64,000 bases of DNA from Bradyrhizobium diversitatis. GTDB taxonomy: Bacteria; Pseudomonadota; Alphaproteobacteria; Rhizobiales; Xanthobacteraceae. This document shows, in pieces, positions 1 through 8,624 of the stretch (position 1 is its first letter; each line of letters starts with the position of its first letter). The stretch is taken from NCBI RefSeq assembly GCF_016031635.1, contig NZ_JACEGD010000001.1:248001-312000 (forward strand). Direction: 5' to 3'. The position numbers and the translations under genes are program-made. The notes below the pieces were generated by a model. That model was not told where the DNA came from. It saw only the letters and a program-made list of their open reading frames with translations, and did not search any database.

Positions 1-459
1 AAGATTCCCGGCTTCTATTCGAGTGCACGCGATCGAGTCGCAATATTCGACGCGATCGCCAATCGACGTAAGCTGCTGGTCATGTTCCGAGGCGGATCCC
101 ATAGTATATTTACGGACCGCGCTCTGACCGGGGGACCAGGATTGAATCCGAAGGTCAAGGAAGCCACCGGAGAATTAACGCTCGCATTCTTGGATTATGC
201 GTTCGCCGGAGATTCCAGAAGTTTGGCGCAATGGAGCGTCGACTGGCAGGATATTCTCGCGGAGCCTACCATGCGAAACGCAATGCCGACCTCAGGCGCG
301 TCCGCACGGGCGGATTGGCAAGACAACATGCCTGCGACCGCGGCCGAGACAGGCCGTGCTATGACTGGCGAGCAACAGAAGAGTTATCCTCCTCTTGGGG
401 GCGCGGCACGTCGGGCTGCGGCAGAAATCGACTCGTCGGCATCTGCATTGCATCGATAG
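1..459 (+). CDS. Alpha/beta hydrolase, C-terminal part (cut by window start)
   Basis: The frame is open from base 1 to the TAG at 457-459, so the gene starts outside the window and only about 152 C-terminal residues are visible. The segment around 'RKLLVMFRGGSHSIFTDR' (bases 67-120) resembles the last strand and the catalytic-His loop (GGSHSIFTD) of dienelactone-hydrolase/chlorophyllase-like alpha/beta hydrolases. The downstream 'LTLAFLDYAFAGDSRSLAQW' is the usual C-terminal helix region of such enzymes. The last 60 residues are low-complexity and may be an untidy tail. The next gene starts 6 bases after the stop, so they are probably co-transcribed. Substrate is unknown; the nucleophile serine lies outside the window. 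Confidence 0.6.
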   Translation, partial: KIPGFYSSARDRVAIFDAIANRRKLLVMFRGGSHSIFTDRALTGGPGLNPKVKEATGELTLAFLDYAFAGDSRSLAQWSVDWQDILAEPTMRNAMPTSGASARADWQDNMPATAAETGRAMTGEQQKSYPPLGGAARRAAAEIDSSASALHR

Positions 460-465
460 ACTCCG

Positions 466-1341
466 ATGCAGCGGTTCCTGCTTATGGCGACTTTGTGTCT
501 GCTGACCGCCGGGTGCGCGACTGCGCCGCTGAACAGGGCGGGTTCACTTGCCAGTTATGATGGTCTGACGCCATCCGACGGCGTTCTGACGAAGTCAATC
601 GTTCGCGTCGACAAGGAGGACGTTCTCGGCGCCAAGACCGTGCGGCTGGTAGAAACTCGATTTTCGTCCAAAGCGGCGGCGGAGGTCTCCTTTTCGCCGG
701 AGCAGCGCAAGATCATCGGCAACGCCATCGACCGTGCTCTGTGCTTCGGACTGAGCGATAGATTCCAGATTGTCGATCCGGCGGATCAGGCCGACCTGAC
801 CATTCAGGCCGTCATCACCCATGCGGCGGCGACCGATTCTGCAGCGGCAGGCGCCTCGGGTGTCGCGCGGGTTGCGAAAGCCGTGCTCCTGCCTGGCGTG
901 CCAGTACCAGTTCCGCGCATTCCGTTGGGGCTTGGCAGCCTGTCGGTCGAAGGTGAGGCGAGAGACAGAAGAGGGCAGCAGAAGGCGGCTATGGTATGGG
1001 GCCGGGGGGCGAATTCTTTCACAAGTTCTCCCCGCGTATCGCCTGATGGCGATGCCTACGACCTTTCCACGGCATTTGCCGCCGACTTCAGCCGATTATT
1101 GGTCACGGGGAGTACGCCTTTCGGAACCCTTCCAGCGCTGCCGTCGCTCGAGAGCCTGCACACGTCCCTGGGCGGTGCGCCGAAGCAAGCGGCGTGCGAA
1201 GTGTACGGAAGGGCTCCGGGACTTGCTGGATTCATCAGCCAGGGAGTTGGAGCTCCTCCAAGTTGGACCGACAAAGGCGCGGTGTCTCCATCGTCTCCGA
1301 CTGCCGTGCCACCGGTCAGCGAGCGTTCGCCTGCGACATGA
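466..1341 (+). CDS. DUF3313-type outer-membrane lipoprotein
   Basis: A 291-residue protein begins with a short hydrophobic signal ending in LTAGC, a good lipobox with the acylated Cys at residue 17. The central part ('TKSIVRVDKEDVLGAKTVRL', then 'LCFGLSDRFQIVDPADQADLTIQAVITH') fits the DUF3313 family of predicted lipoproteins, in which an oxidized or 'dead' protein is compared with the environment through a conserved beta fold; no enzymatic role is established. The tail after about residue 250 is Pro/Ser-rich and unstructured. It follows the hydrolase by 6 bases without an obvious Shine-Dalgarno sequence, which suggests translational coupling. Function unknown. Confidence 0.65.
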   Translation: MQRFLLMATLCLLTAGCATAPLNRAGSLASYDGLTPSDGVLTKSIVRVDKEDVLGAKTVRLVETRFSSKAAAEVSFSPEQRKIIGNAIDRALCFGLSDRFQIVDPADQADLTIQAVITHAAATDSAAAGASGVARVAKAVLLPGVPVPVPRIPLGLGSLSVEGEARDRRGQQKAAMVWGRGANSFTSSPRVSPDGDAYDLSTAFAADFSRLLVTGSTPFGTLPALPSLESLHTSLGGAPKQAACEVYGRAPGLAGFISQGVGAPPSWTDKGAVSPSSPTAVPPVSERSPAT

Positions 1342-1753
1342 AGTCGGCGAAGCGCGGATCCCGACATGGGCGATGTCGACGCGCGTGCCGGGCGCCGGCG
1401 AGCGTCGGGTATGAAGTCGATCCGGACGCGCAACCAGTTGCCGCCTGATTCCGCACCCCAGTTACAACCTAACCGCGGCATCGCGACGTTACCGATGCCG
1501 CGCGCCATGCACCCGGTCTATCTGGGTTGTCGGGAAAACAGCTGAAGCAACGAGCTCTGACGAAGGCCTATCCTCTCCACCAGCCATTCCCCAGCATGTG
1601 AAAGAATTCACCAGCCCGGCATCGGGAGCCAAGTCGTTGATCTTGCCCCGAACATCGGGGGAGACCATTTCTTCAAAATCCAGACGCTGCCTGGCAGCTC
1701 CCGACCACTTATAAATTCCGCAGATCGCAAGAGAAGCCGCTTACGTTGGCCAT
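1342..1753. other. Intergenic stretch, no gene seen
   Basis: This space lies between two convergent genes. I see no open frame with coding character, no strong hairpin and no repeat. Confidence 0.5.
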
Positions 1754-3184
1754 TCACGAAAATTTTGGAACGACTGCGGCAGCCGCTTCCTGGATCGTGT
1801 GCCAGACCGCCTCTATGTCGCTCGCCTCGGTGGATATTGCGCCGATCGAGACGCGGACCATCCAATGCCCGGCCGCGGTAGCGGGCGTGACATAGGCTTG
1901 GCCTGAGGCGTTCACCGCGTGCGCCCATGCGCGCGTGAAGTCATCGAGACGATGGGAAGGCACAGACTTCGGGCGATTCACAATGCATACGGTTTGCAGA
2001 GCGACGGGTGCGACGACTTCCCAACCGGGTGTTGCTTCGACTTTCGACCGAAGATCTTGGGCCAGGCTAATGTCTCGCCGCAACCTGGCCTGCAACCCGG
2101 AAACGCCCTGTTCCCGTATGGCGAACCACAGTTTCAACGCCCTGAATCTCCGTCCGAGCGGAATACCTGTGTTACGCAGATTACGCACCTTCTCGTCGGC
2201 CTGAGATTGGAGGAAGCTCGGATCGGCAGACATCACCCTGAGAAGGTGAGGCTCGTCCCGAACGAAATAGAGCGAGCAATCGAATGGGACGCCGAGCCAC
2301 TTGTGCGCATTGATCACGACACTGTCTGCATCCTCGACCCCTTCCCACATCCATCGTAGCTCGGGCAAGATCATCGCATTCCCGGCCATGGCAGCGTCGA
2401 TGTGGAGCCACAAACCATGCCTCCTCGCTATGGCAGCGATCTCCGATACCGGGTCAATGGACACGGTAGCGGTCCCGCCCACTGCCGCGACGATCGCACA
2501 TGGCTTGAACCCGGCGCGAATATCCGCAAGGATTGCATCTTCGAGCGCCCTTGGCCGCATCGCGAAACTGTCGTCGATATCGACCATGCGGACATTCTCA
2601 CGGCCGAACCCCGCCAGCAGCGCCGCTTTTTCGACGGAAGAATGAGCGCTTGCCGATGTATAGATCGTCAATGGCTTGAGTTCCGCTTGCAGACCCTGGC
2701 GAACGAGCGAAAAGCCTGTCGTCTTTTCCCGGGCGCAGAGCAGAGCAACCAAGGTGCTTGTCGACGCAGTGTCGTTGATCACGCCGAACCAGGCGGAAGA
2801 CAAGCCAACCATCTGCCTGAACCAGTCGACCGTGACCTCCTCGATCTCCGTCACCGCGGGCGACGACTGCCAGGACAGGCCCAGCACCCCAAGTCCGCTG
2901 CTTACCAGGTCACCAAGGATGCCGGAGCCGAGTGAATTGGAGGGAAAGTAGCCGAAGAACCGCGGGTGTTGCCAATGCGAGATGTTGGGAAGAACCACTG
3001 AATCAAGATCAGCGATGATTTCACCGAACCCCTCAGCTTCTATCGGCGGGGAGGCCGGAAGCATCGCTTTGACGTCACCCGGCTGTGTCGCAGGCTGGAC
3101 CGGATAGTCGGACATCTTGGCATGATAGTCCGCCAGCCAGTCGATGATCTCGTGACCTCGTCGTCGGAATTCCTCGGGCGTCAT
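1754..3184 (-). CDS. PLP-dependent aromatic-L-amino-acid decarboxylase family protein
   Basis: The 476-residue protein is full length for group II PLP decarboxylases (DOPA/tryptophan/tyrosine decarboxylase family). Signatures seen: N-terminal 'EEFRRRGHEIIDWLADY', 'HPRFFGYFPSNSLGSGILGD', the cofactor-stacking His at about residue 181 (SASAHSS), the Asp of HIDAA at about 263 that binds the pyridine nitrogen, and the Schiff-base Lys at about 295 in INAHKWLGV. It should convert an aromatic L-amino acid to the amine in the cytoplasm; the exact substrate cannot be read. An AGAGG sequence precedes the ATG. It lies 18 bases downstream of a doubtful membrane ORF on the same strand, and farther upstream is a copy of the TetR operator described below. 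Confidence 0.9.
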   Translation of the reverse strand: MTPEEFRRRGHEIIDWLADYHAKMSDYPVQPATQPGDVKAMLPASPPIEAEGFGEIIADLDSVVLPNISHWQHPRFFGYFPSNSLGSGILGDLVSSGLGVLGLSWQSSPAVTEIEEVTVDWFRQMVGLSSAWFGVINDTASTSTLVALLCAREKTTGFSLVRQGLQAELKPLTIYTSASAHSSVEKAALLAGFGRENVRMVDIDDSFAMRPRALEDAILADIRAGFKPCAIVAAVGGTATVSIDPVSEIAAIARRHGLWLHIDAAMAGNAMILPELRWMWEGVEDADSVVINAHKWLGVPFDCSLYFVRDEPHLLRVMSADPSFLQSQADEKVRNLRNTGIPLGRRFRALKLWFAIREQGVSGLQARLRRDISLAQDLRSKVEATPGWEVVAPVALQTVCIVNRPKSVPSHRLDDFTRAWAHAVNASGQAYVTPATAAGHWMVRVSIGAISTEASDIEAVWHTIQEAAAAVVPKFS

Positions 3185-3202
3185 CTAGGCCTCTTTGGTT
3201 GT

Positions 3203-3952
3203 TCACTTCGTGGTCGGACGGGCGTTCCAAACTAAGGGAGAGCGTATCTCGGATGGCTCCGCAAAGTGCAGTGATTGGATGTGCCGGCGCGATAGCCTGA
3301 GGCGCCGAATCTGGGATACCGCAGACGTGGCCAGCGCGCGAATCCTCGCCATCGTTCCGGTCCGAAGCACGCTGAATGCGGGAAACAAGGCGAACAGCAA
3401 AGTAAGACCGATCCACCTCATCAGTCGACCCGAGAGGAACGCTTGTATCGTGGGCGTCACCTCTTCCTGCAGGAAATCCACCGTCGCCACCAATATTCCC
3501 TTCGCGCCGGGGCAAACGAGGCTGCCTGAAACGATGCTGGCCAGATCGAAATAGGGATGGAATGAGATCACATACAGGAGAGCAGCGATCCCGACATTCG
3601 TGAGAATTGGCGATCGGAGTGCCTTCACAACGCGTGCGGCGAAACCACAGGAAATTGGAGCAACGTGGGTTTCTTCGTGTTTCGCGGGATCGCCGGGCTG
3701 GATGGGCCTCAACGCCTTGGCCGGCCGGTAGGAGCCACGAGGTCGGTCGCGCCGTTCGCACGTTCGGTATTGAGCAATCGTTCTACGCCTTATGGGCGCT
3801 TCGATCGGCCACACGCGCGGACGCGGTCGAAGGTGATCGGGGCTACCGCTATGGCTTGCGGACCCGCCGCCGGCAAATGGTCGCTTAGCATCTCGCTCCC
3901 GCCCTTGTTGTGGAACAGTGATATCCGTCCCATCCGGTGTGTCACATGCCAT
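3203..3952 (-). CDS. Doubtful or degenerate membrane protein upstream of the decarboxylase
   Basis: The open frame ends 18 bases before the decarboxylase start. The ATG at 3952 has a strong AAGGAG seven to eight bases upstream, arguing that translation starts here. The N-terminal half is Arg/Pro-rich and looks non-coding, while the C-terminal half holds two hydrophobic stretches ('VGIAALLYVISFHPYFDLAS' and 'RWIGLTLLFALFPAFSVL') that could be membrane helices. The mixture suggests a frameshifted or decayed gene; only the second half may be ancestral coding sequence. No family recognised. Confidence 0.3.
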   Translation of the reverse strand: MACDTPDGTDITVPQQGRERDAKRPFAGGGSASHSGSPDHLRPRPRVWPIEAPIRRRTIAQYRTCERRDRPRGSYRPAKALRPIQPGDPAKHEETHVAPISCGFAARVVKALRSPILTNVGIAALLYVISFHPYFDLASIVSGSLVCPGAKGILVATVDFLQEEVTPTIQAFLSGRLMRWIGLTLLFALFPAFSVLRTGTMARIRALATSAVSQIRRLRLSRRHIQSLHFAEPSEIRSPLVWNARPTTK

Positions 3953-4020
3953 TTGATGACTCCTTGTTCGTCCCCGCGGACGACGGTCGGGATGCCTCAA
4001 GGGCAGTCATTTCAGAAATC

Positions 4021-4058
4021 TCGCACCAAAGCCCAACTTTATTTCGCACTTGGTGTAA
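4021..4058. promoter_or_regulatory. Orphan TetR-type operator pair
   Basis: Bases 4044-4058 read TCGCACTTGGTGTAA, 12 of 15 positions identical to the operator found in front of the TetR, SDR and iorA genes (TCGCACTAAGTGCAA). It is followed directly by TAATAT, exactly as in the SDR promoter. A weaker copy starts at 4021 (TCGCACCAAAGCCCA), one ~22-23-bp step away, a spacing also seen in front of iorA. No well-formed gene starts here; the leftward membrane ORF/decarboxylase pair is the nearest candidate target. Confidence 0.5.
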
Positions 4059-4184
4059 TATTATTTGGGCGATTTCGTGGCCCGGGCCATGAGGACGCGC
4101 GTCTGCCAGCGCATCTTCATCCTGTGGAGACCTCGCTTCGCCCGCAAGGCAAGACGTCCCGTGCGCAAATTTGCGCAACGATGG

Positions 4185-4463
4185 TTATGATATGGAGGAG
4201 GCAGTTGGACGAAGTCTTGTTCGTCCGTATTGGGAGGCCGGCGCTGGCGCGGTAGCCTTCCTGAAGGGACGCCCTTCGGCGCATCTGGGAAAGCCTTCGT
4301 CCGTCGAACGCCAAAGGCAGACGACGATGTCCCCCTCGGTAGTCTTCAGCCTTGTCACGGTCACATCGAGCGCGGCCGCGACGGGTACAAACCCGAAGAG
4401 CGCAGCAGTAGTCAAAGCGAGATGAATGGCAGAGCGACGCCAGCCCGATGAAGGAAGCTGCAT
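4185..4463 (-). pseudogene. Truncated DUF2141 secreted protein
   Basis: From an ATG at 4463 (AGGAG ten bases upstream) the frame encodes a signal peptide ending in VAAALD and then 'VTVTRLKTTEGDIVVCLWRS', the first strands of the DUF2141 beta-sandwich family of about 140-residue periplasmic proteins. After 'PRCAEGRPFRKATAPA' the family pattern (a strand ending in GxYAxxxxHDxNxNGKLD) never appears; the frame runs out in unrelated residues at 4185. I call it a 3'-truncated remnant. In-frame upstream ATGs at 4481 and 4526 would only lengthen the signal. It sits in a stretch without other intact genes. Confidence 0.45.
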
Positions 4464-5087
4464 CCGATTTGTTCTCCTCATGACTCTTTCTTTCACGGTA
4501 TTTTTGCTGATGGCAGGTCGGTTCATGGTGATTGCGTCGATCGTTTGCGAGCATTCGTCACTCGAGCGTGCCGCAATTCCCGTTACGTGATGGCTGCAGG
4601 CTGCCAGGAGCCGACTTCCGAGCGATCACGACGATTGAGTATTGAGCGGTAATGCGAACGTGGAAAATGCCTGAACTTGCATTTTTCTTGCCTATTCCTG
4701 CACAGGACAAAGGTGGATTTCCGCCCGCGTTGGCGTGCGAAGAGCGTGAGAAATTGCCGCGCCGAAAGGCGCCTTCGAGCAGTGCCAAAGAATGCCGGTC
4801 GTAGTGTACGATCGCACCTTATCGATCACGGATGTCTTGAGGCGGTCGAGGTACGAGCCAGAGCAAAAGAGATTGCAGGTCGGCGCGCATCTGTCGGGTT
4901 CGATCAGAGTCGTCGCCGGGGCAGATACACGCTCACTAGGAGCGCAATCCCGACCTCAATCCGATATCGCCAAGTCGCACACGTCGTTGGGGGCAACGGA
5001 GCGCGTTCTTGCGTTTCGATCAATAACCGCCGGCCAATCTGCCGAGCGGTGCTGGCAACAATAGATTGCCATCGCATATCGTCTGGT
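4464..5087. other. Intergenic/degenerate stretch
   Basis: Short overlapping frames on both strands have Arg-rich, non-coding composition. No operator, hairpin or conserved protein fragment could be supported here. Confidence 0.4.
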
Positions 5088-6290
5088 TCACGACCGCCGA
5101 AGTGACGCAGCGATCTGCCGATTTGCAATCAACAGGACGATGCCAGTGACGGCGCTGGCGACCGGGACAGTCAGCATTCCAATCGCGAGCCCGTTAGGCA
5201 TCTGGGCCTTTGTCGCGGCGTCGCTGATCAAGCCGACGATCAGCGGCCCAATTGCCGGGCCAAAAAGGCCAGAGGCGATCATAACGAGACTGCTGGCCAT
5301 CGCTTCTTTGCCTTTTCCGGCCACCAAGTGTGCAGCTCCGAACCCCCAAGGCAGCAGAAATGCGAAGGACAACATGCTCGGCACCAGCAGCAATATCGAG
5401 AGCCAACCGATTGACGCAAACAGGGCTGCAGCTGTCGTCGTGCTGGCGATAAGAAAGAGGATCGCGGGAGGCCCAAGTACCTTTCCGCTACCGGAGCGCA
5501 CGGCGCGATCGAACCAGCGCCCGCCTATGAGCGTACCGAGAATGCCCATCAGGCCTTGGAGAAGTCCGAATGCCAGCCCGGCCTCGCCGGCGCTATACCC
5601 GTGAGTGCGAATGAGAAAGGGGGTTGCAAATGCGTAGAAGGGGGCTGCCGCGAAACTGCCGATGATTGCACCAATGAACAACCAGCGAAAGTTTGCGGAC
5701 GAAAGAAGCCGGTAGCTCGCTCGGAAGAAGGGTTCGTTTCTTGTAGCTCTGCTCCTGATTGGCGGAGTCGGACTGATGATTGCGAGCGCCAGAAGGCCAA
5801 TTGCTGCTCCGGCGGCGCCCGCGCCAATCAGCGCCGCACGCCAACCCAGTGTATCGCTGACGGCACCGCCGCCGGCGAATCCGACCATGGTGCCGAGAGG
5901 TAGACCCAAGGCGAAGAGGGCAATCGCGAGGCCGCGGTGTTCGGGGTTGATCTTCCGGGCGATGATCGCGTGCCCCGCCGGGGTGGCGCCGGCCTCACCG
6001 AATGCAACTCCGAAGCGTGTGAATGCCAGGAACAGGAAGCTGGCCGCGAAGCCGCCAAGCGCCGTCATCGTACTCCAAAGCAGGGTGCATAAAGCGATCA
6101 CCAACCGGGGCGATCCCCTATCAGACGCCCTGGCGAGCGGCAAGGAAAGGAGCGTGTAGCAAACAGCGAAAGCAGCCCCGGTCAATGAACCAACCCCGGT
6201 GTCGCTGAGCGCTAGATCAGCCTTTATCGCTTCTGCCATGACGAACGGCAGTATCCGATCGATCTGACAAATCAGGCTGACGAGAAACAA
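5088..6290 (-). CDS. MFS transporter (spinster/sugar-phosphate-like exporter)
   Basis: About 12 hydrophobic segments, the early 'QIDR' after helix 1, and the MFS motif-A loop region 'PLARASDRGSPRLVI' (residues about 53-67) mark a major facilitator transporter of the plasma membrane. The 400-residue frame begins at a TTG inside helix 1. The frame stays open a further 24 codons to a CTG at 6362, and the translation there (EDDGREYIQGWRVAATL) looks like a genuine cytoplasmic N-terminus, but contains no ATG, GTG or TTG. The true start is therefore unusual, or the 5' end is damaged. The divergent AraC gene starts 210-280 bp away and probably regulates it. Substrate unknown. Confidence 0.8.
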   Translation of the reverse strand: MFLVSLICQIDRILPFVMAEAIKADLALSDTGVGSLTGAAFAVCYTLLSLPLARASDRGSPRLVIALCTLLWSTMTALGGFAASFLFLAFTRFGVAFGEAGATPAGHAIIARKINPEHRGLAIALFALGLPLGTMVGFAGGGAVSDTLGWRAALIGAGAAGAAIGLLALAIISPTPPIRSRATRNEPFFRASYRLLSSANFRWLFIGAIIGSFAAAPFYAFATPFLIRTHGYSAGEAGLAFGLLQGLMGILGTLIGGRWFDRAVRSGSGKVLGPPAILFLIASTTTAAALFASIGWLSILLLVPSMLSFAFLLPWGFGAAHLVAGKGKEAMASSLVMIASGLFGPAIGPLIVGLISDAATKAQMPNGLAIGMLTVPVASAVTGIVLLIANRQIAASLRRS

Positions 6291-6572
6291 TGCAGTCAGC
6301 GTGGCGGCAACACGCCATCCCTGGATGTACTCGCGGCCGTCATCTTCAGAGACAATCGACAGGAGGCCTGGCCCTTAGGTTGAAAGCGTGACGCCGTTCG
6401 TCATGCCAGAGGGATGTTTCTGCCTTGTTGGATGTTGTTCGGCAAAAAGAGACGGCCGATTGCCAATGCCCGCTACGCAGATATATTTTATTCGGTTGGT
6501 CCAACAAGGGACCATGCGTTTGTTTTCGGGGGCCAAGTGTCGCACTGGCCGCACGACCGATCGGAGGCTCGC

Positions 6573-7505
6573 GTGTCATCGTCGCTGCTTAGAGCTGTCA
6601 CTTCTTATATCGAGGCTCAAGGTGGTGGTGAGGGTTTGTTCCCGACACAGATCAGCTCTGTCAACATCATGCGATCGTTCCAGCGGAGGCTGCCGCTGCA
6701 ACAGATCTACCGGCCGTCAATCTGCGTCGTGATACAAGGCGCGAAACAGATCCTCATCGGTGAGGAGATGATCCAGTATGGAGCGATGGAGTGCCTTGCC
6801 ATCGGCATGGAGCTGCCGGCTACTGGACGCATCGTCGAAGCAGGTCCGGACTCTCCGTATATAGGCGTCACGATAGAATTCGATTTGGCGATAATGCGTG
6901 ACGTGCTGGAGAATCTCGAGACGCCCCCAACACTTCCGCCCGATTCAGGTCGGTGCGTGTTCGTGAGCAAAGTTGATGGACCTCTGGCCGACTGCGTCCT
7001 GCGTGTTATCCGGATGAATGAAGCGCCGCAGGCGATACCGATCCTTTACCCCTCCGCCATGCGAGAGATTTGCTATTGGCTTCTGACTAGCCCGCATGGC
7101 GGAAAACTATGTAGGCTGGTATTGCCTGAAGCGAACGCGGCGCGTGTCTCAAGGGCGATCCATCTCATACGTACCGATCTCGCCCGGATGTTGCGTGTCG
7201 AGCAACTGGCAGAAGCAGCCCGAATGAGCCTTTCGTCATTCCATCAGCATTTTAAGGCTCTAACGTCTATGACGCCGCTTCAATTCCAGAAGCAATTGCG
7301 CCTTATCGAGGCACGGCGGCTAATGGTGACAGAGAACGCAAGCGTGACGGAGGCTGCGTATCAGGTCGGCTACGAAAGCGCATCTCAGTTCAGCCGGGAG
7401 TATTCTCGCATGTTCGGAGCTCCTCCCAAGCGGGACGCCATGGCAAAGCAGCGGCTATATAGCCAGTACATCAACCGAAAAGCACAGAACGCATACAGCA
7501 GCTAG
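6573..7505 (+). CDS. AraC-family regulator with AraC_N (cupin-like) domain
   Basis: The open frame extends upstream to 6414, but the GTG at 6573 has GGAG eight bases before it and the preceding 53 residues look non-coding, so I start here (310 residues). The N-terminal part ('RPSICVVIQGAKQILIGEE...YLAIGMELP'-like pattern) is the AraC_N effector domain; the C-terminal 100 residues carry two helix-turn-helix units ('RVEQLAEAARMSLSSFHQHF' and 'SVTEAAYQVGYESASQFSRE'). This subfamily usually controls a neighbouring exporter or dehydrogenase in response to small organics. The divergent MFS transporter is the obvious target. Confidence 0.85.
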   Translation: MSSSLLRAVTSYIEAQGGGEGLFPTQISSVNIMRSFQRRLPLQQIYRPSICVVIQGAKQILIGEEMIQYGAMECLAIGMELPATGRIVEAGPDSPYIGVTIEFDLAIMRDVLENLETPPTLPPDSGRCVFVSKVDGPLADCVLRVIRMNEAPQAIPILYPSAMREICYWLLTSPHGGKLCRLVLPEANAARVSRAIHLIRTDLARMLRVEQLAEAARMSLSSFHQHFKALTSMTPLQFQKQLRLIEARRLMVTENASVTEAAYQVGYESASQFSREYSRMFGAPPKRDAMAKQRLYSQYINRKAQNAYSS

Positions 7506-7633
7506 GGCATCTTGTCGCGCGCCGGAAAGTTGAGGCGGGCAGGTTCGTCGCACATCGACTGGTACTCAATACGTCGACTGGTACTCCATCAGAGCGCGCC
7601 GCGGGCGCAGCCTCTTACGGGCCGCTCTTCGGT

Positions 7634-8254
7634 TCAAAGGATGCCCTGCAAATTAGCGAAGGATTCGCGGAGATAGGCTGCCGGCGGTCGCCTGCCGTTG
7701 TCGTTGCTCCAGGATTCGATCGCCAGTCGAAGCGCTCCGACGGCGACCATGGCGACGTATCGAAGAGATTTCCGCCGCTTGGCCTGCGGCCATTTCACGC
7801 AAAGGGCTTCGAATATCGCCTGTTCCTGAGCGATATACTTCGCGTGACTCGCGGAAATCAGCGCCGGGCTCGAGCGGATGACCCGATCGAGGGCAAGGCT
7901 CTGCTCCGAATTGTAGTTGCCGGTCAGTTTCAGCAAAGCGTTCTTGACCGTGTCGATTGGAGATTGATCCGAAGGCTCGGCGATCACCGCAGCTCTAATG
8001 AGCTGCGTGAAGTGGCTTTGCCACGCAAGCAGGATTTCCTCTTTTGACTTGAAGTAATAAAAGAACGTCCGCCGCGAAATGCCTGCCGCCTCGGCGATCG
8101 CCTCGAGAGTCGTCTCTTCGTAGCCATTCGTCATGAACAGCTTGAGGCCTGCTTCCGCGATCCGAGCCAGCGTCTCACGCCGTTTGCGCTCGCGAAGACC
8201 CTCCTCCGCAACTTTGTCATCCGCTGCTACTTTTGCCGGCAAGGAAAGCCCCAT
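7634..8254 (-). CDS. TetR-family repressor of the SDR/iorAB block
   Basis: The 206-residue protein has a standard TetR N-terminal DNA-binding domain: 'RRETLARIAEAGLKLFMTNG', then 'TTLEAIAEAAGISRRTFFYY' (HTH, about residues 48-67) and FKSKEEIL. The C-terminal ligand domain includes the 'AYLRESFANLQ' end seen in the TetR_C subfamily of mycofactocin/FarR-like regulators. An operator with the exact sequence TCGCACTAAGTGCAA is centred 16 bp upstream of its start, implying autorepression, and the same sequence occurs before the divergent SDR gene and before iorA. The inducing ligand is unknown; a hydrophobic or heteroaromatic substrate of the block is a reasonable guess. Confidence 0.88.
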   Translation of the reverse strand: MGLSLPAKVAADDKVAEEGLRERKRRETLARIAEAGLKLFMTNGYEETTLEAIAEAAGISRRTFFYYFKSKEEILLAWQSHFTQLIRAAVIAEPSDQSPIDTVKNALLKLTGNYNSEQSLALDRVIRSSPALISASHAKYIAQEQAIFEALCVKWPQAKRRKSLRYVAMVAVGALRLAIESWSNDNGRRPPAAYLRESFANLQGIL

Positions 8255-8262
8255 CCAAAAAA

Positions 8263-8277
8263 TCGCACTAAGTGCAA
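8263..8277. promoter_or_regulatory. TetR operator O1 (autoregulatory)
   Basis: TCGCACTAAGTGCAA contains the perfect palindrome GCACT-A-AGTGC, centred 16 bp upstream of the TetR start codon. The identical 18-bp string ATCGCACTAAGTGCAATA occurs again at 8428-8445. Confidence 0.75.
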
Positions 8278-8428
8278 TATGCTACACGCTGCGCAAACAA
8301 TGTGCAAGAAAAAAAGCGATTTGCCTGCCGTGACTTAGGCTGTCTTGCGATGCGATCGCGGCCGTCAGTTGATCGCCGCGCCCGCGGCCAGTGGTCGCGC
8401 AGCCGGTGCCCGCAACTGCCTTGCAAGA

Positions 8429-8464
8429 TCGCACTAAGTGCAATAAAAAATGCACTTGATGTAA
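8429..8464. promoter_or_regulatory. TetR operators O2 (exact) and O3 (degenerate)
   Basis: O2 at 8429-8443 is identical to O1. A degenerate copy with TGCACTTGATGTAA follows at 8451-8464, about 21 bp farther on, mimicking the two-site arrangement at iorA. Both lie in the middle of the divergent TetR/SDR promoter region. Confidence 0.65.
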
Positions 8465-8566
8465 TTTTATCGAGGCGGGCCTGGTCAGTGCGTCGGCCGC
8501 CGTCGTTGGAAAAATTGCGGCTGCATCAAGGTTCGCAAATTTTCTTCGTGGCCAACCTTGTAAAAA

Positions 8567-8581
8567 CTGCACTGAGTGTAA
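8567..8581 (+). promoter_or_regulatory. TetR operator O4 within the SDR promoter
   Basis: CTGCACTGAGTGTAA overlaps a plausible promoter for the SDR gene: TTGTAA at 8558-8563 and TAATAT at 8579-8584, with the operator in the spacer. A second, unrelated inverted repeat (GTCCACT at 8587-8593 and AGTGGAC at 8605-8611) lies just before the start codon. Confidence 0.6.
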
Positions 8582-8624
8582 TATTTGTCCACTGTGTCTA
8601 ACTTAGTGGACTTGCAGGGAAGCT

